A stretch of DNA of 64,000 nucleotides from the NCBI RefSeq assembly GCF_010727475.1, contig NZ_AP022567.1, positions 1,178,001 to 1,242,000 of the forward strand, in the 5' to 3' direction. The stretch's first letter is position 1, and each line of letters begins with the position of its first letter. The notes beneath the pieces are model-generated. The model saw only the letters and a program-made list of their open reading frames with translations, was not told the DNA's origin and searched no databases. Made by a program: the position numbers and the translations under genes. Positions 15,985 to 23,836 of the stretch are shown in pieces. Origin of the DNA: Mycolicibacterium mageritense (GTDB taxonomy: Bacteria; Actinomycetota; Actinomycetes; Mycobacteriales; Mycobacteriaceae).

Positions 15985-18132
15985 TTAGCCCTCCAGCGAC
16001 GCCGGCGGCAGGAAGCGGTCGCCGTAGCGGGCGGCCAGCTCCTTGGCCCGGGCCACGAAGGCTTCCTTGCCAACCCCGCCGGGGCCCTGGTAGCCGACGA
16101 TGAACTGGGCAGAGCCACCGGTGTAAGGCGGGTAGCCGATGCCGAAGATCGAGCCGATGTTCGCGTCAGCCGTCGACGTCAAAACGCCTTCGTCAAGGCA
16201 CTTCTGGGTCTCCAGAGCCTCGGCGAACAGCATGCGGTCGATCGCGTCCTGCAGCGGGATCTCGGTCGAGCCCGAGTTGAACGTCTCGCGCAAGCCCGGC
16301 CACAGCTGGGTGCGCTTGCCGTCGACGTACTCGTAGAAGCCCGCGCCCTTGAGCCGCGACGGGCGGCCGAGCTCGATCATCTTCTCCACGACGGCCTCGG
16401 CCGGGTGCGGCGTGTAGGTGCCGCCCTCGTCCTCGACACCCTTACGCGACGCGACGGCGATCTTGTGCATGAGCTCAAGGTTCAGCTCATCCGAGAGCTG
16501 CAGCGGCGCCGCCGGGTAACCGGCCTGCGAACCCGCCTGCTCGATGGTGGCGGGCTCCACGCCCTCACCCAGCATGGCCAGCGCCTCGTTGACGAAGGTG
16601 CCGATCACGCGGCTGGTGAAGAAGCCACGGCTGTCGTTGACCACGATCGGGGTCTTCTTGATGGCCAGCGTGTAGTCGAACACCCGGGCCAGCGCCTCGT
16701 CAGAGGTCTTCTCGCCCTTGATGATCTCCACCAGCGGCATCTTGTCGACCGGCGAGAAGAAGTGGATACCGATGAAGTCCTCCTGGCGCTTCACACCGGC
16801 GGCCAGACCGGTGATCGGCAGCGTGGAGGTGTTCGAGCCGAGCAGCGCGTTGGGCTCGACGATGTCCTCGATCTCCTGGAACACCTTGTGCTTGAGTTCC
16901 TGGTTCTCGAACACGGCCTCGATCACGAAGTCGACGCCCTTGAGATCCTGCGGATCGGCCGTCGGGGTGATGCGAGCGAGCAGCGCCGCGGACTTCTCCT
17001 CGGTGGTCTTGCCCCGCTTGAGCGCCTTGGCCTCCAGGCCCTCCGAGTACGCCTTGCCCTTCTCGGCGGCCTCGATGGTGACGTCCTTGAGGACGACGTC
17101 GTAGCCGGCCTTGGCCGACACGTAGGCGATACCGGCGCCCATCATGCCCGCGCCCAGCACACCGATCTTCTTGATCTCCTGCTTGGCGATGCCCTCGGGC
17201 CGCGACGCGCCGCCGTTGATGGCCTGCAGGTCCAGGAAGAACGCCTGAATCATGTTCTTGGCGGTCTGGCCGGTGACGAGCGAGACGAAGTAACGGCTCT
17301 CGATGCGGCTCGCGGTGTCGAAGTCGACCTGCGCACCCTCGACGGCGGCGTCCAGGATCGCCCGGGGTGCCGGCATCGGGGCGCCCTTGAGCTGCTTCTT
17401 GAGCAGCGCCGGGAAGGACGGCAGGATCGCGGCGAGTGCCGGGGTGGACGGGGTGCCACCGGGGATCTTGTAGCCCTTGACGTCCCACGGCTGGGTGTGG
17501 GCCTCGGGGTTGGCCTTGATCCACGCCTTGGCGGCAGGAACCAGCTCGTCGACCGAACCGACCAGCTCGTCGACCAGACCGGTCTCCTTGGCCTTGGTCG
17601 GGTTGAACCGGGTGCCCTGGCTCAGCACCTCCATGAAGGCCTTCTGGATGCCGAACATGCGCACGGTGCGGGCCACGCCACCACCGCCGGGCAGCAGGCC
17701 CAGCGTGACCTCGGGCAGGCCGATCTGGCTGCCCTTGACGTCGGCGGCGATGCGGTGGTTGGTGGCCAGCGCGATCTCCAGGCCACCGCCGAGCGCGGCG
17801 CCGTTGATGGCGGCCACGACGGGCTTGGGCAGGGTCTCCAGCTTGCGCAGGTCGGCCTTGATGTCCTCGACCATCTTGAACGCCTCAGCAGCGTCGTCCG
17901 GGCCGATGTTCATCATGCCCTTGAGATCGCCGCCGGCGAAGAAGGTCTTCTTCGCGCTGGTGATCACCACACCGGTGATCGAATCCTGCTCAGCAACAAG
18001 GCGTTCCACGGCATTGTGCATGGATTCCTTGTAGTGCTCGTTCATCACGTTGGCCGAACCGGTCGGGTCGTCCAGCGTCAGGGTGACGATGCCGTCGGCA
18101 TCCTTGTCCCACTGAATGGTGTTCTCAGCCAT
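15985..18132 (-). CDS. fadB: Fatty-acid oxidation multienzyme (enoyl-CoA hydratase/3-hydroxyacyl-CoA dehydrogenase)
   Basis: 715-aa alpha subunit of the beta-oxidation trifunctional complex. Residues 1-190 are a crotonase domain (TFFAGGDL oxyanion loop at 63-70; catalytic Glu in GGGLEIAL at 119 and GLPEVTLG at 141). From about 322 comes the NAD-binding Rossmann motif GVLGAGMMGAG, then the C-terminal 3-hydroxyacyl-CoA dehydrogenase domains. It hydrates trans-enoyl-CoA and oxidises the product to 3-ketoacyl-CoA for the adjacent thiolase. It lies 15 bp downstream of fadA on the same strand. The protein is the counterpart of M. tuberculosis Rv0860. Confidence 0.96.
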   Translation of the reverse strand: MAENTIQWDKDADGIVTLTLDDPTGSANVMNEHYKESMHNAVERLVAEQDSITGVVITSAKKTFFAGGDLKGMMNIGPDDAAEAFKMVEDIKADLRKLETLPKPVVAAINGAALGGGLEIALATNHRIAADVKGSQIGLPEVTLGLLPGGGGVARTVRMFGIQKAFMEVLSQGTRFNPTKAKETGLVDELVGSVDELVPAAKAWIKANPEAHTQPWDVKGYKIPGGTPSTPALAAILPSFPALLKKQLKGAPMPAPRAILDAAVEGAQVDFDTASRIESRYFVSLVTGQTAKNMIQAFFLDLQAINGGASRPEGIAKQEIKKIGVLGAGMMGAGIAYVSAKAGYDVVLKDVTIEAAEKGKAYSEGLEAKALKRGKTTEEKSAALLARITPTADPQDLKGVDFVIEAVFENQELKHKVFQEIEDIVEPNALLGSNTSTLPITGLAAGVKRQEDFIGIHFFSPVDKMPLVEIIKGEKTSDEALARVFDYTLAIKKTPIVVNDSRGFFTSRVIGTFVNEALAMLGEGVEPATIEQAGSQAGYPAAPLQLSDELNLELMHKIAVASRKGVEDEGGTYTPHPAEAVVEKMIELGRPSRLKGAGFYEYVDGKRTQLWPGLRETFNSGSTEIPLQDAIDRMLFAEALETQKCLDEGVLTSTADANIGSIFGIGYPPYTGGSAQFIVGYQGPGGVGKEAFVARAKELAARYGDRFLPPASLEG

Positions 18133-18147
18133 TGGTTTTCAGCCCTC

Positions 18148-19359
18148 TCAGACGCGCTCGATGATGGTGGCCACGCCCATGCCGCCGCCGATACACAGCG
18201 TGATCAGGGCACGCCGAGCGCCACGACGCTCGAGCTCGTCGACCATGGTTCCGGTGATCATGGCGCCGGTGGCGCCCAGCGGGTGACCCATCGCGATGGC
18301 GCCACCGTTGACGTTGAGCTTCTCGTCGGGGATGTTGAGATCCTTCTGGAACTTCAGCACCACCGAGGCGAAGGCCTCGTTGAGCTCGAACAGGTCGATG
18401 TCATCGACGGTCAGGCCGGCCCGGTCCAGCACCTTCTTGGTCGCCGGGGTGGGGCCGGTCAGCATGATGACCGGATCGGCACCGCTGGTGGCCGTGGCCA
18501 CGATGCGCGCCCGCGGGGTCAGACCCTGGCTCTGGCCGGCTTTCTCGCTACCGATGAGCAGCAGACCCGCACCGTCGACGATGCCCGAGCTGTTGCCACC
18601 AGTGTGGACGTGGTTGATCTTCTCGACGTAGTGGTACTTCTGCAGCGCCACGTCGTCGAAGCCGCCCATCGCGCCCAGACCCTCGAACGCGGACTTGAGC
18701 TTGCCCAAGTCGGCCACGGTGGTTCCGGGACGCATGTGCTCGTCGTGGTCGAGGATGACGAGCCCGTTCTGGTCCTTGACCGGGACGACGGACTTCGCGA
18801 AGTAGCCACCCGACCAGGCCGCGGCAGCCCGTTCCTGCGAGCGCGCCGCGTAGGCGTCGACATCTTCACGCGAGAAGCCCTCGATGGTGGCGATCAGGTC
18901 GGCGCCGATGCCCTGCGGCACGAAGCCGATGCGGTAGTTGGTCTCAGGGTCGGACGCCCAGGCGCCACCGTCGGAGCCCATCGGGACACGGCTCATCGAC
19001 TCGACGCCGCCGGCCAGCACCAGGTCGTCCCAGCCGGAACGAACCTTCTGGGCGGCCAGGTTCACGGCCTCCAGGCCCGACGCGCAGAAGCGGTTCAGCT
19101 GGAAACCACCGGTGGTCTCAGGCAGCTTGGCCACCAGACCGGCGGTACGGGCGATGTCACCGCCCTGGTCGCCGACCGGGGACACCACGCCCAGGATGAC
19201 GTCGCTGATCAGCGTCTCGTCCAGGTCGGGGTACCGGCTGCGGATCTCCTCGATCAGGCCGACCACCAGGTTGACGGGCTTGACCTCGTTGAGGGCGCCA
19301 CCACGCTGCTTGCCACGCGGCGTACGGATCGCCTCGTAGATGAAGGCTTCTTCGGACAT
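18148..19359 (-). CDS. fadA: Acetyl-CoA acyltransferase (3-ketoacyl-CoA thiolase)
   Basis: 403-aa thiolase, beta subunit of the fatty-acid oxidation complex, cleaving 3-ketoacyl-CoA with CoA to acetyl-CoA. The nucleophilic Cys is in NRFCASGLEAVN (Cys92), the His in NGGAIAMGHPLGATG and the second Cys in CIGGGMG (Cys389). It is the first gene of the fadA-fadB operon and the counterpart of Rv0859. A 16-bp palindrome lies about 85 bp upstream and a long hairpin separates it from the gene behind. Together with FadB it forms an alpha2beta2 complex in mycobacteria. Confidence 0.96.
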   Translation of the reverse strand: MSEEAFIYEAIRTPRGKQRGGALNEVKPVNLVVGLIEEIRSRYPDLDETLISDVILGVVSPVGDQGGDIARTAGLVAKLPETTGGFQLNRFCASGLEAVNLAAQKVRSGWDDLVLAGGVESMSRVPMGSDGGAWASDPETNYRIGFVPQGIGADLIATIEGFSREDVDAYAARSQERAAAAWSGGYFAKSVVPVKDQNGLVILDHDEHMRPGTTVADLGKLKSAFEGLGAMGGFDDVALQKYHYVEKINHVHTGGNSSGIVDGAGLLLIGSEKAGQSQGLTPRARIVATATSGADPVIMLTGPTPATKKVLDRAGLTVDDIDLFELNEAFASVVLKFQKDLNIPDEKLNVNGGAIAMGHPLGATGAMITGTMVDELERRGARRALITLCIGGGMGVATIIERV

Positions 19360-19442
19360 GTGTTTGCTCCAGGTCCTGTTCAGGTTTGGGTTGTGGAACC
19401 GCGTGAAGGCAGTTCTCTACCGGAGAGTAACAGGATTGCAAA

Positions 19443-19458
19443 CCAACCTGTTGGTTGG
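19443..19458. promoter_or_regulatory. Candidate operator upstream of fadA
   Basis: A palindrome CCAACC-TGTT-GGTTGG lies 84 bp upstream of the fadA start, in the expected promoter region. Six-base arms with a 4-bp spacer fit TetR-type fatty-acid regulators, but I cannot name the factor. The gene for that regulator is not adjacent. Confidence 0.5.
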
Positions 19459-19477
19459 GAGATGGACGCCATAGTGC

Positions 19478-19532
19478 GACTGGCCACCCTTTACACGCTT
19501 TCAGCTGATCAGCGTGCAAAAAGTGGCCAGTC
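19478..19532 (-). terminator. Long hairpin after the Old Yellow Enzyme gene
   Basis: Arms GACTGGCCAC (19478-19487) and GTGGCCAGTC (19523-19532) pair perfectly. Inside them TTT/AAA and ACGCT/AGCGT can extend the stem. It lies 10 bp after the stop of the minus-strand reductase gene and before the fadA promoter. There is no T-run, which is common for mycobacterial terminators. Confidence 0.55.
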
Positions 19533-19542
19533 GGCGGGGAGA

Positions 19543-20682
19543 TCAGGCGGAGCGGGGTTCGGCAACCTCGCTCAGCGTCGGATAGTCGATGTAACCCACC
19601 GGGCCGGGGGCATAGAAGGTCGACACGTCGGGCTCGTTGAGTTCGGCGCCCAGGACCAGGCGGTCGATCAGGTCGGGGTTGGCCAGGAAGGTACGCCCGA
19701 CCGCGGCCGCGCTGATCGCACCCCACTCGGCGTAGCCCTCCAGCTGGGAGAAATCGGTGCCGGTATCGCGGCCGGTGTTGAGCACGAACGTGCCCGACCA
19801 CAGCGCGCGCAGCACCCCGAACGTGTGGGCGCCGGGATCGATCAGCACGTGCAGATAGGCGATGCCCAGCGGCGCGATGCGGTTCAGCAGGGCCTCGTAC
19901 ACGCTCACGGTGTCGTTCTCGTGCATGTCGCCGGCGTGGTTTCCCGGCGAGATCCGCAGGCCAACGCGTCCCGGCCCGATCTCGTCGACGACGGCCTCGA
20001 CCACCTCGGCGGTCAACCGGGCCCGGTTCTCGGCGGAGCCGCCGTAGGCGTCGGTGCGCTGGTTGACGACGTCGGAGGCGAACTGGTGCAGCAGGTAACC
20101 GTTGGCGCCGTGGATCTCCACGCCGTCCATGCCTGCGTCGACCGCCCGGCGCGCGGCGGCCCGGAAGTCCGCGACGATCGCCGGGATCTCGTCGACGCCC
20201 AGGGCGCGTGGCACGGGCAGCGGCTTCTTGCCCGTGGGCGTGTGCGTGACCGTGTCCGCCGCGATCGCCGACGGCGCGACCGACTCGACACCGCTGATCT
20301 CGGGGTGCGCCATCCGGCCGACGTGCCACAACTGGACGAACATCTTGCCGCCCTCGGCGTGCACGGCCTGCGCGATCTCGGCCCACCTGCGTTCGTGGCC
20401 GTCGGTGTACATGCCCGGCGTGTTCAGGTAGGCGCCGTTGGCGGTCCGCGACACCGCGGTGGCCTCGGAGATGATGATGCCCGCGCCGGCTCGCTGCGAG
20501 TAGTACTCGGCCGCCAGGCCTGACGGGGTTCCGTCGGCGTCGGCGCGCGAACGCGTCAGCGGCGCCATGAACAGACGGTTGGTGGCAAGCGTGTCGCCGA
20601 CCTGGATGGGCTTGAGCAGCGCGGCGTCGGCGGGGAGGGCGTAGGTCACGCCTGCAGTAAGCATCCTGGGCACCCAGATCAT
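19543..20682 (-). CDS. Old Yellow Enzyme-family alkene reductase
   Basis: FMN-dependent ene-reductase of about 379 aa that reduces activated C=C bonds with NAD(P)H. Features are the N-terminal RLFMAPLTRSRAD, MFVQLWHVGRMAHP, the substrate/catalytic segment HGANGYLLHQF, YGGSAENRAR and the C-terminal flavin loop AAVGRTFLANPDL. I start at ATG 20682 because it overlaps the LuxR stop as ATGA; GTG 20688 and ATG 20664 are alternatives. The coupling makes this the effector gene of the LuxR operon. The role is unknown; electrophile detoxification is typical. Confidence 0.88.
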   Translation of the reverse strand: MIWVPRMLTAGVTYALPADAALLKPIQVGDTLATNRLFMAPLTRSRADADGTPSGLAAEYYSQRAGAGIIISEATAVSRTANGAYLNTPGMYTDGHERRWAEIAQAVHAEGGKMFVQLWHVGRMAHPEISGVESVAPSAIAADTVTHTPTGKKPLPVPRALGVDEIPAIVADFRAAARRAVDAGMDGVEIHGANGYLLHQFASDVVNQRTDAYGGSAENRARLTAEVVEAVVDEIGPGRVGLRISPGNHAGDMHENDTVSVYEALLNRIAPLGIAYLHVLIDPGAHTFGVLRALWSGTFVLNTGRDTGTDFSQLEGYAEWGAISAAAVGRTFLANPDLIDRLVLGAELNEPDVSTFYAPGPVGYIDYPTLSEVAEPRSA

Positions 20683-21689
20683 TCCCACGCTCGCCCGACG
20701 GGCGTGGTATTCGGATCGAGCTCACGCAGCATCCGCCCGGACAACAGCCCCCACGACACCGCCTGCGACACACATGACGCCCGGTTGCTGGCGCCCAGTT
20801 TGACGGTCGCACTCTCGAGGTGGTGGCCGGCGGTCCGGACGCTGATAAACAGTTGCGCCGCAATCTCGTTGTTGGTCAGGCCCTTGGCGGCAAGGGTCAA
20901 CGCATCGAGCTCTCGCGGGGTGATGCCGAACGGCAGCGGGGCACGGGAGATCAGCATCACTGCGTTCAGGCTGTCCCGACGAAACCGCGGGGCGGTCGCG
21001 AGATGCCGGACATGCAGCCAACCGGCCCCGTCATGCCACCGCGTTGCTTCGACCGTGCCGGGACAGGACAGTGCCATGTCGGCGACGAGATTGTCGTCCA
21101 CCGCCGCGTCGAACGAGTCTCCGAGCCGCAGCAAGTGCGCACGGCCAGCCCCATCCACGGCCCAGGCCTGCGCTTCCGGCGACATGAGTTCGGCCACCAT
21201 CCGGGGCCGCATCGTGAAGTCCAGGTGTTCGGCCATCTGCAGCCGCAGCGTGTTGATCTCGTCGACGTCGCCATCGCTCGGATGGCGCGGATCATCACAA
21301 TTGACATGGATGGTGCCGGCATAGGTGCCATCGGCGGTCACCAACCGCGCGGACAGGCCTTCGTCGAACCCGGCGGGCACGAAGACCTCCGTCACCGAGT
21401 ACGTGGTGCGGTAGTTCGGGAAATCGCGCCACCGCAGCGCCCCCAGCCCACGTTGGCGCATCGTGTCGAAGAGCGGGTCGTGGTCGATGAACCAGGTGTT
21501 GAGGTGGTCGATGACCGTTTCGGGGTAGCCGTGGTTGGCGACGGCCACGTGGCATCGCTGGATCGGATCCCACAGGCATATCGCCGACGCCGAGGACGCC
21601 GCCCGCCCACCGAGCGCCTCGAGCATGTCGTGTGCGCGGGTCTCGATGCTGGTGGCGCTGCCCAGCACCGCGGCGTACGTACCTGCCAT
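20679..21689 (-). CDS. LuxR-family transcriptional regulator
   Basis: 336-aa regulator. The C-terminal about 65 residues carry the LuxR helix-turn-helix (TPRELDALTLAAKGLTNNEI, then FISVRTAGHHLESATVKLG). The N-terminal 270 residues look like a GAF-type sensor (SASAICLWDPIQRCHVAVANHG, YAGTIHVN), without a receiver Asp or AAA ATPase. It is transcribed away from the urease operon (193-bp spacer) and is translationally coupled to the Old Yellow Enzyme gene. It may control one or both; a perfect 18-bp palindrome in the spacer is a candidate site. Confidence 0.85.
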   Translation of the reverse strand: MAGTYAAVLGSATSIETRAHDMLEALGGRAASSASAICLWDPIQRCHVAVANHGYPETVIDHLNTWFIDHDPLFDTMRQRGLGALRWRDFPNYRTTYSVTEVFVPAGFDEGLSARLVTADGTYAGTIHVNCDDPRHPSDGDVDEINTLRLQMAEHLDFTMRPRMVAELMSPEAQAWAVDGAGRAHLLRLGDSFDAAVDDNLVADMALSCPGTVEATRWHDGAGWLHVRHLATAPRFRRDSLNAVMLISRAPLPFGITPRELDALTLAAKGLTNNEIAAQLFISVRTAGHHLESATVKLGASNRASCVSQAVSWGLLSGRMLRELDPNTTPVGRAWE

Positions 21690-21793
21690 CGCGGGGATCC
21701 TTTGCTGCGGTTGTCTAGCCCGAAACCATCATTGGCAGGCCGTGTTTCGTGAGTGTTTCAAAGCCGATGCGTCAGCGAAAACGGAACGGGCAA

Positions 21794-21811
21794 ATGGGAG
21801 ATTCCTCCCAT
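21794..21811. promoter_or_regulatory. Candidate operator in LuxR/urease spacer
   Basis: Perfect inverted repeat ATGGGAG-ATTC-CTCCCAT, midway between the divergent LuxR and urtA-like starts (105 and 71 bp away). Its symmetric placement suits a regulator that acts on both promoters, with the LuxR protein the first candidate. Confidence 0.5.
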
Positions 21812-21881
21812 AGCCCGACCACCCCGACCGTTCCTACGCTTTTCGGCAACTCACCGTCACACTCGACAAGGGCCACCGCAC

Positions 21882-23129
21882 ATGCCGAAGCACAACCGCT
21901 ACCTTCGCCCCGCCGTCGCGCTGCTGGCGGCGGCAACCCTACTCACCGCGGGCTGCGGCAGCCGGGCAGGTGACACCACCGCGGCGACCCAGAGTTGCGC
22001 CGACACCTCGGGCCCTACTGTCAAGGTCGGTGCGGTCAACTCGCTTTCGGGCGGGCTGGCCGTCAGCGAATCGGTCATCCACGACGCGATCGTGATGGCC
22101 GTCGACGAGATCAACCGCGGCGGCGGGGTGCTCGGCAAACAGCTGCAGCTGATCTCCGAAGACGGCGCATCCGAGCCGACGATATTCGCCGAGAAGGCCC
22201 AGAAATTGGTCAGCAATGACTGTGTCGCAGTGGTTTTCGGTGGCTACACGTCGGCGAGCCGCAAGGCCATGCTGCCCGTGTTCGAGGACGCCAACGCGCT
22301 GCTGTACTACGGCCAGCAGTACGAAGGCCTGGAATCGTCGCCCAACATCTTCTACTCGGGTGCCACCACCAACCAGCAGATCATCCCCGCGCTCGACTAT
22401 CTCAAGTCTCAAGGCGTGAAATCGCTGTACCTGGTGGGCAGTGACTACGTGTTCCCACGTACCTCCAATGCCATCGTCAAGGCCTACGCGCAGGCCAACG
22501 GCATCGAGATCAAGGGCGAGGACTACGTGCCGCTGGACAGCACCAACTTCGCCACCATCGTCAACAAGATCCGCACCGCGGGCGCTGACGCCATCTTCAA
22601 CGTCGTCGTCGGCGGCTCACTGACCTCGTTCTTCCGCGAGTACAACAGCGCGGGGCTGACCCCGCAGGTCATGCCGGTGATGTCGATGTGTGTCGGGGAA
22701 GAAGAGGTCCGCAGCATCGGCGCCGACACGCTGACCGGGCAGCTGTCCTCGTGGAACTACTACCAGACCCTCGACACCCCGGCCAACGTCAAGTTCGTCG
22801 CGGATTTCAAGGCCCGGTACGGCGCCGACCGCGTGACCTCGGATCCGATGGAATCCGCTTACGCCGCAGTGCATCTGTGGAAAGCGACCGTCGAGAAGGC
22901 GAACTCCTTCGGGGTTCCCGACATCCAGCGGGCCGCGGGCGGGGTCAGCGTCGACGCCCCTGAAGGCACCGTCACGATCGACGGGGAAAACCACCATGTC
23001 ACGAAGACGGCCCGAATCGGCAGGGTGACCGACGACGGGTTGATCCACCAGGTGTGGGCCTCGCCCCAGCCCATCGAACCGGACCCGTTCCTGCACGCCT
23101 ATCCGTGGGCCAAGGGAATCACGGGCTGA
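21882..23129 (+). CDS. Urea-type ABC transporter substrate-binding lipoprotein (UrtA-like)
   Basis: 415-aa secreted lipoprotein. The signal peptide ends in the lipobox LTAGC (Cys about 25). The mature part is a type 1 periplasmic-binding fold of the UrtA/AmiC branched-chain family (VKVGAVNSLSGGLAVSESVIHDA, AVVFGGYTSASRKAMLPVFE, YYGQQYEGLESSPNIFYSGA, SWNYYQTLDTPAN). UrtA proteins bind urea or short amides at the cell surface. The gene is 4 nt upstream of ureAB, so it belongs to the urease operon. No urtB-E permease or ATPase genes follow, so it is solitary here: it may serve a transporter elsewhere or act as a sensor partner. Confidence 0.85.
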   Translation: MPKHNRYLRPAVALLAAATLLTAGCGSRAGDTTAATQSCADTSGPTVKVGAVNSLSGGLAVSESVIHDAIVMAVDEINRGGGVLGKQLQLISEDGASEPTIFAEKAQKLVSNDCVAVVFGGYTSASRKAMLPVFEDANALLYYGQQYEGLESSPNIFYSGATTNQQIIPALDYLKSQGVKSLYLVGSDYVFPRTSNAIVKAYAQANGIEIKGEDYVPLDSTNFATIVNKIRTAGADAIFNVVVGGSLTSFFREYNSAGLTPQVMPVMSMCVGEEEVRSIGADTLTGQLSSWNYYQTLDTPANVKFVADFKARYGADRVTSDPMESAYAAVHLWKATVEKANSFGVPDIQRAAGGVSVDAPEGTVTIDGENHHVTKTARIGRVTDDGLIHQVWASPQPIEPDPFLHAYPWAKGITG

Positions 23130-23133
23130 CACC

Positions 23134-23835
23134 ATGCATCTGACTCCCAAGGACGAGGACCGGCTCCTGCTGTTCCTGGCCGCCGAACTGGCCCGCAAGC
23201 GCCGCGCGGCCGGTCTGGCCCTGACCTACGCCGAAGCCCGGGCGCTGATCGCCGACGAGGTGCTGGAGGCGGCTCGCGCCGGTGCCACGGTCGCCGACGC
23301 CGCCGCGCGCGGAGCACAGATCCTGACCGATGACGATGTGCTGCCCGGGGTTCGCACACTACTGGGCTCAGTGCAGGTTGAGGCGTTCTTCGAAGACGGT
23401 CAGAAGCTCGTGACCGTGCACGACGCCATCGGTCCGGGCCACCGTTGCGCGGCCGATCTCGCGGTCGTGCCAGGTGAGATCCTCACCGCCGAAGGCGATC
23501 TGGAACTCAACGCCGGGCGCGCCACCGCGACGGTGACCGTCGAGAACACGGGCGACCGGCCGGTCCAGGTGGGCTCCCATTTCCATTTCTTCGAGACCAA
23601 CCGGGCCTTGCGGTTCGACCGTGCCGCGGCTTACGGAATGCGGCTCGACATCCCGTCGGGCACCGCGGTGCGGTTCGAACCGGGTGAGGCCCAAGTTGTT
23701 TCATTGACCAGCTACGGCGGGCAGCGGATCGTCATCGGCCAGAACGATGTCACCAACGGCCCCACCGACGCACCACCGAGCGCGGAGCTCATGACGACGA
23801 TGCGCGGCGGCGGCTTCCTCGATACGGAGTCCTGA
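23134..23835 (+). CDS. ureAB: Urease gamma/beta fused subunit
   Basis: 233-aa fusion of the two small urease subunits. Residues 1-100 are UreA (HLTPKDEDRLLLFLAAELARKR, GLALTYAEARALI); about 105-220 are UreB (GEILTAEGDLELNAGRATATVTVENTGDRPVQVGSHFHFFETNRAL up to SHFHFFE as the key motif). They form the structural shell around the catalytic UreC. M. tuberculosis has separate ureA and ureB, so the fusion marks a different urease lineage. The gene ends one base before the ureC start. Confidence 0.95.
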   Translation: MHLTPKDEDRLLLFLAAELARKRRAAGLALTYAEARALIADEVLEAARAGATVADAAARGAQILTDDDVLPGVRTLLGSVQVEAFFEDGQKLVTVHDAIGPGHRCAADLAVVPGEILTAEGDLELNAGRATATVTVENTGDRPVQVGSHFHFFETNRALRFDRAAAYGMRLDIPSGTAVRFEPGEAQVVSLTSYGGQRIVIGQNDVTNGPTDAPPSAELMTTMRGGGFLDTES

Positions 23836-23836
23836 G

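Noticed and set aside
16405..20523. Very long plus-strand open frame (1372 codons) opposite fadB, fadA and the ene-reductase
   Set aside because: It is the antisense of three well-recognised genes in high-GC DNA; the translation is repetitive and matches no family.
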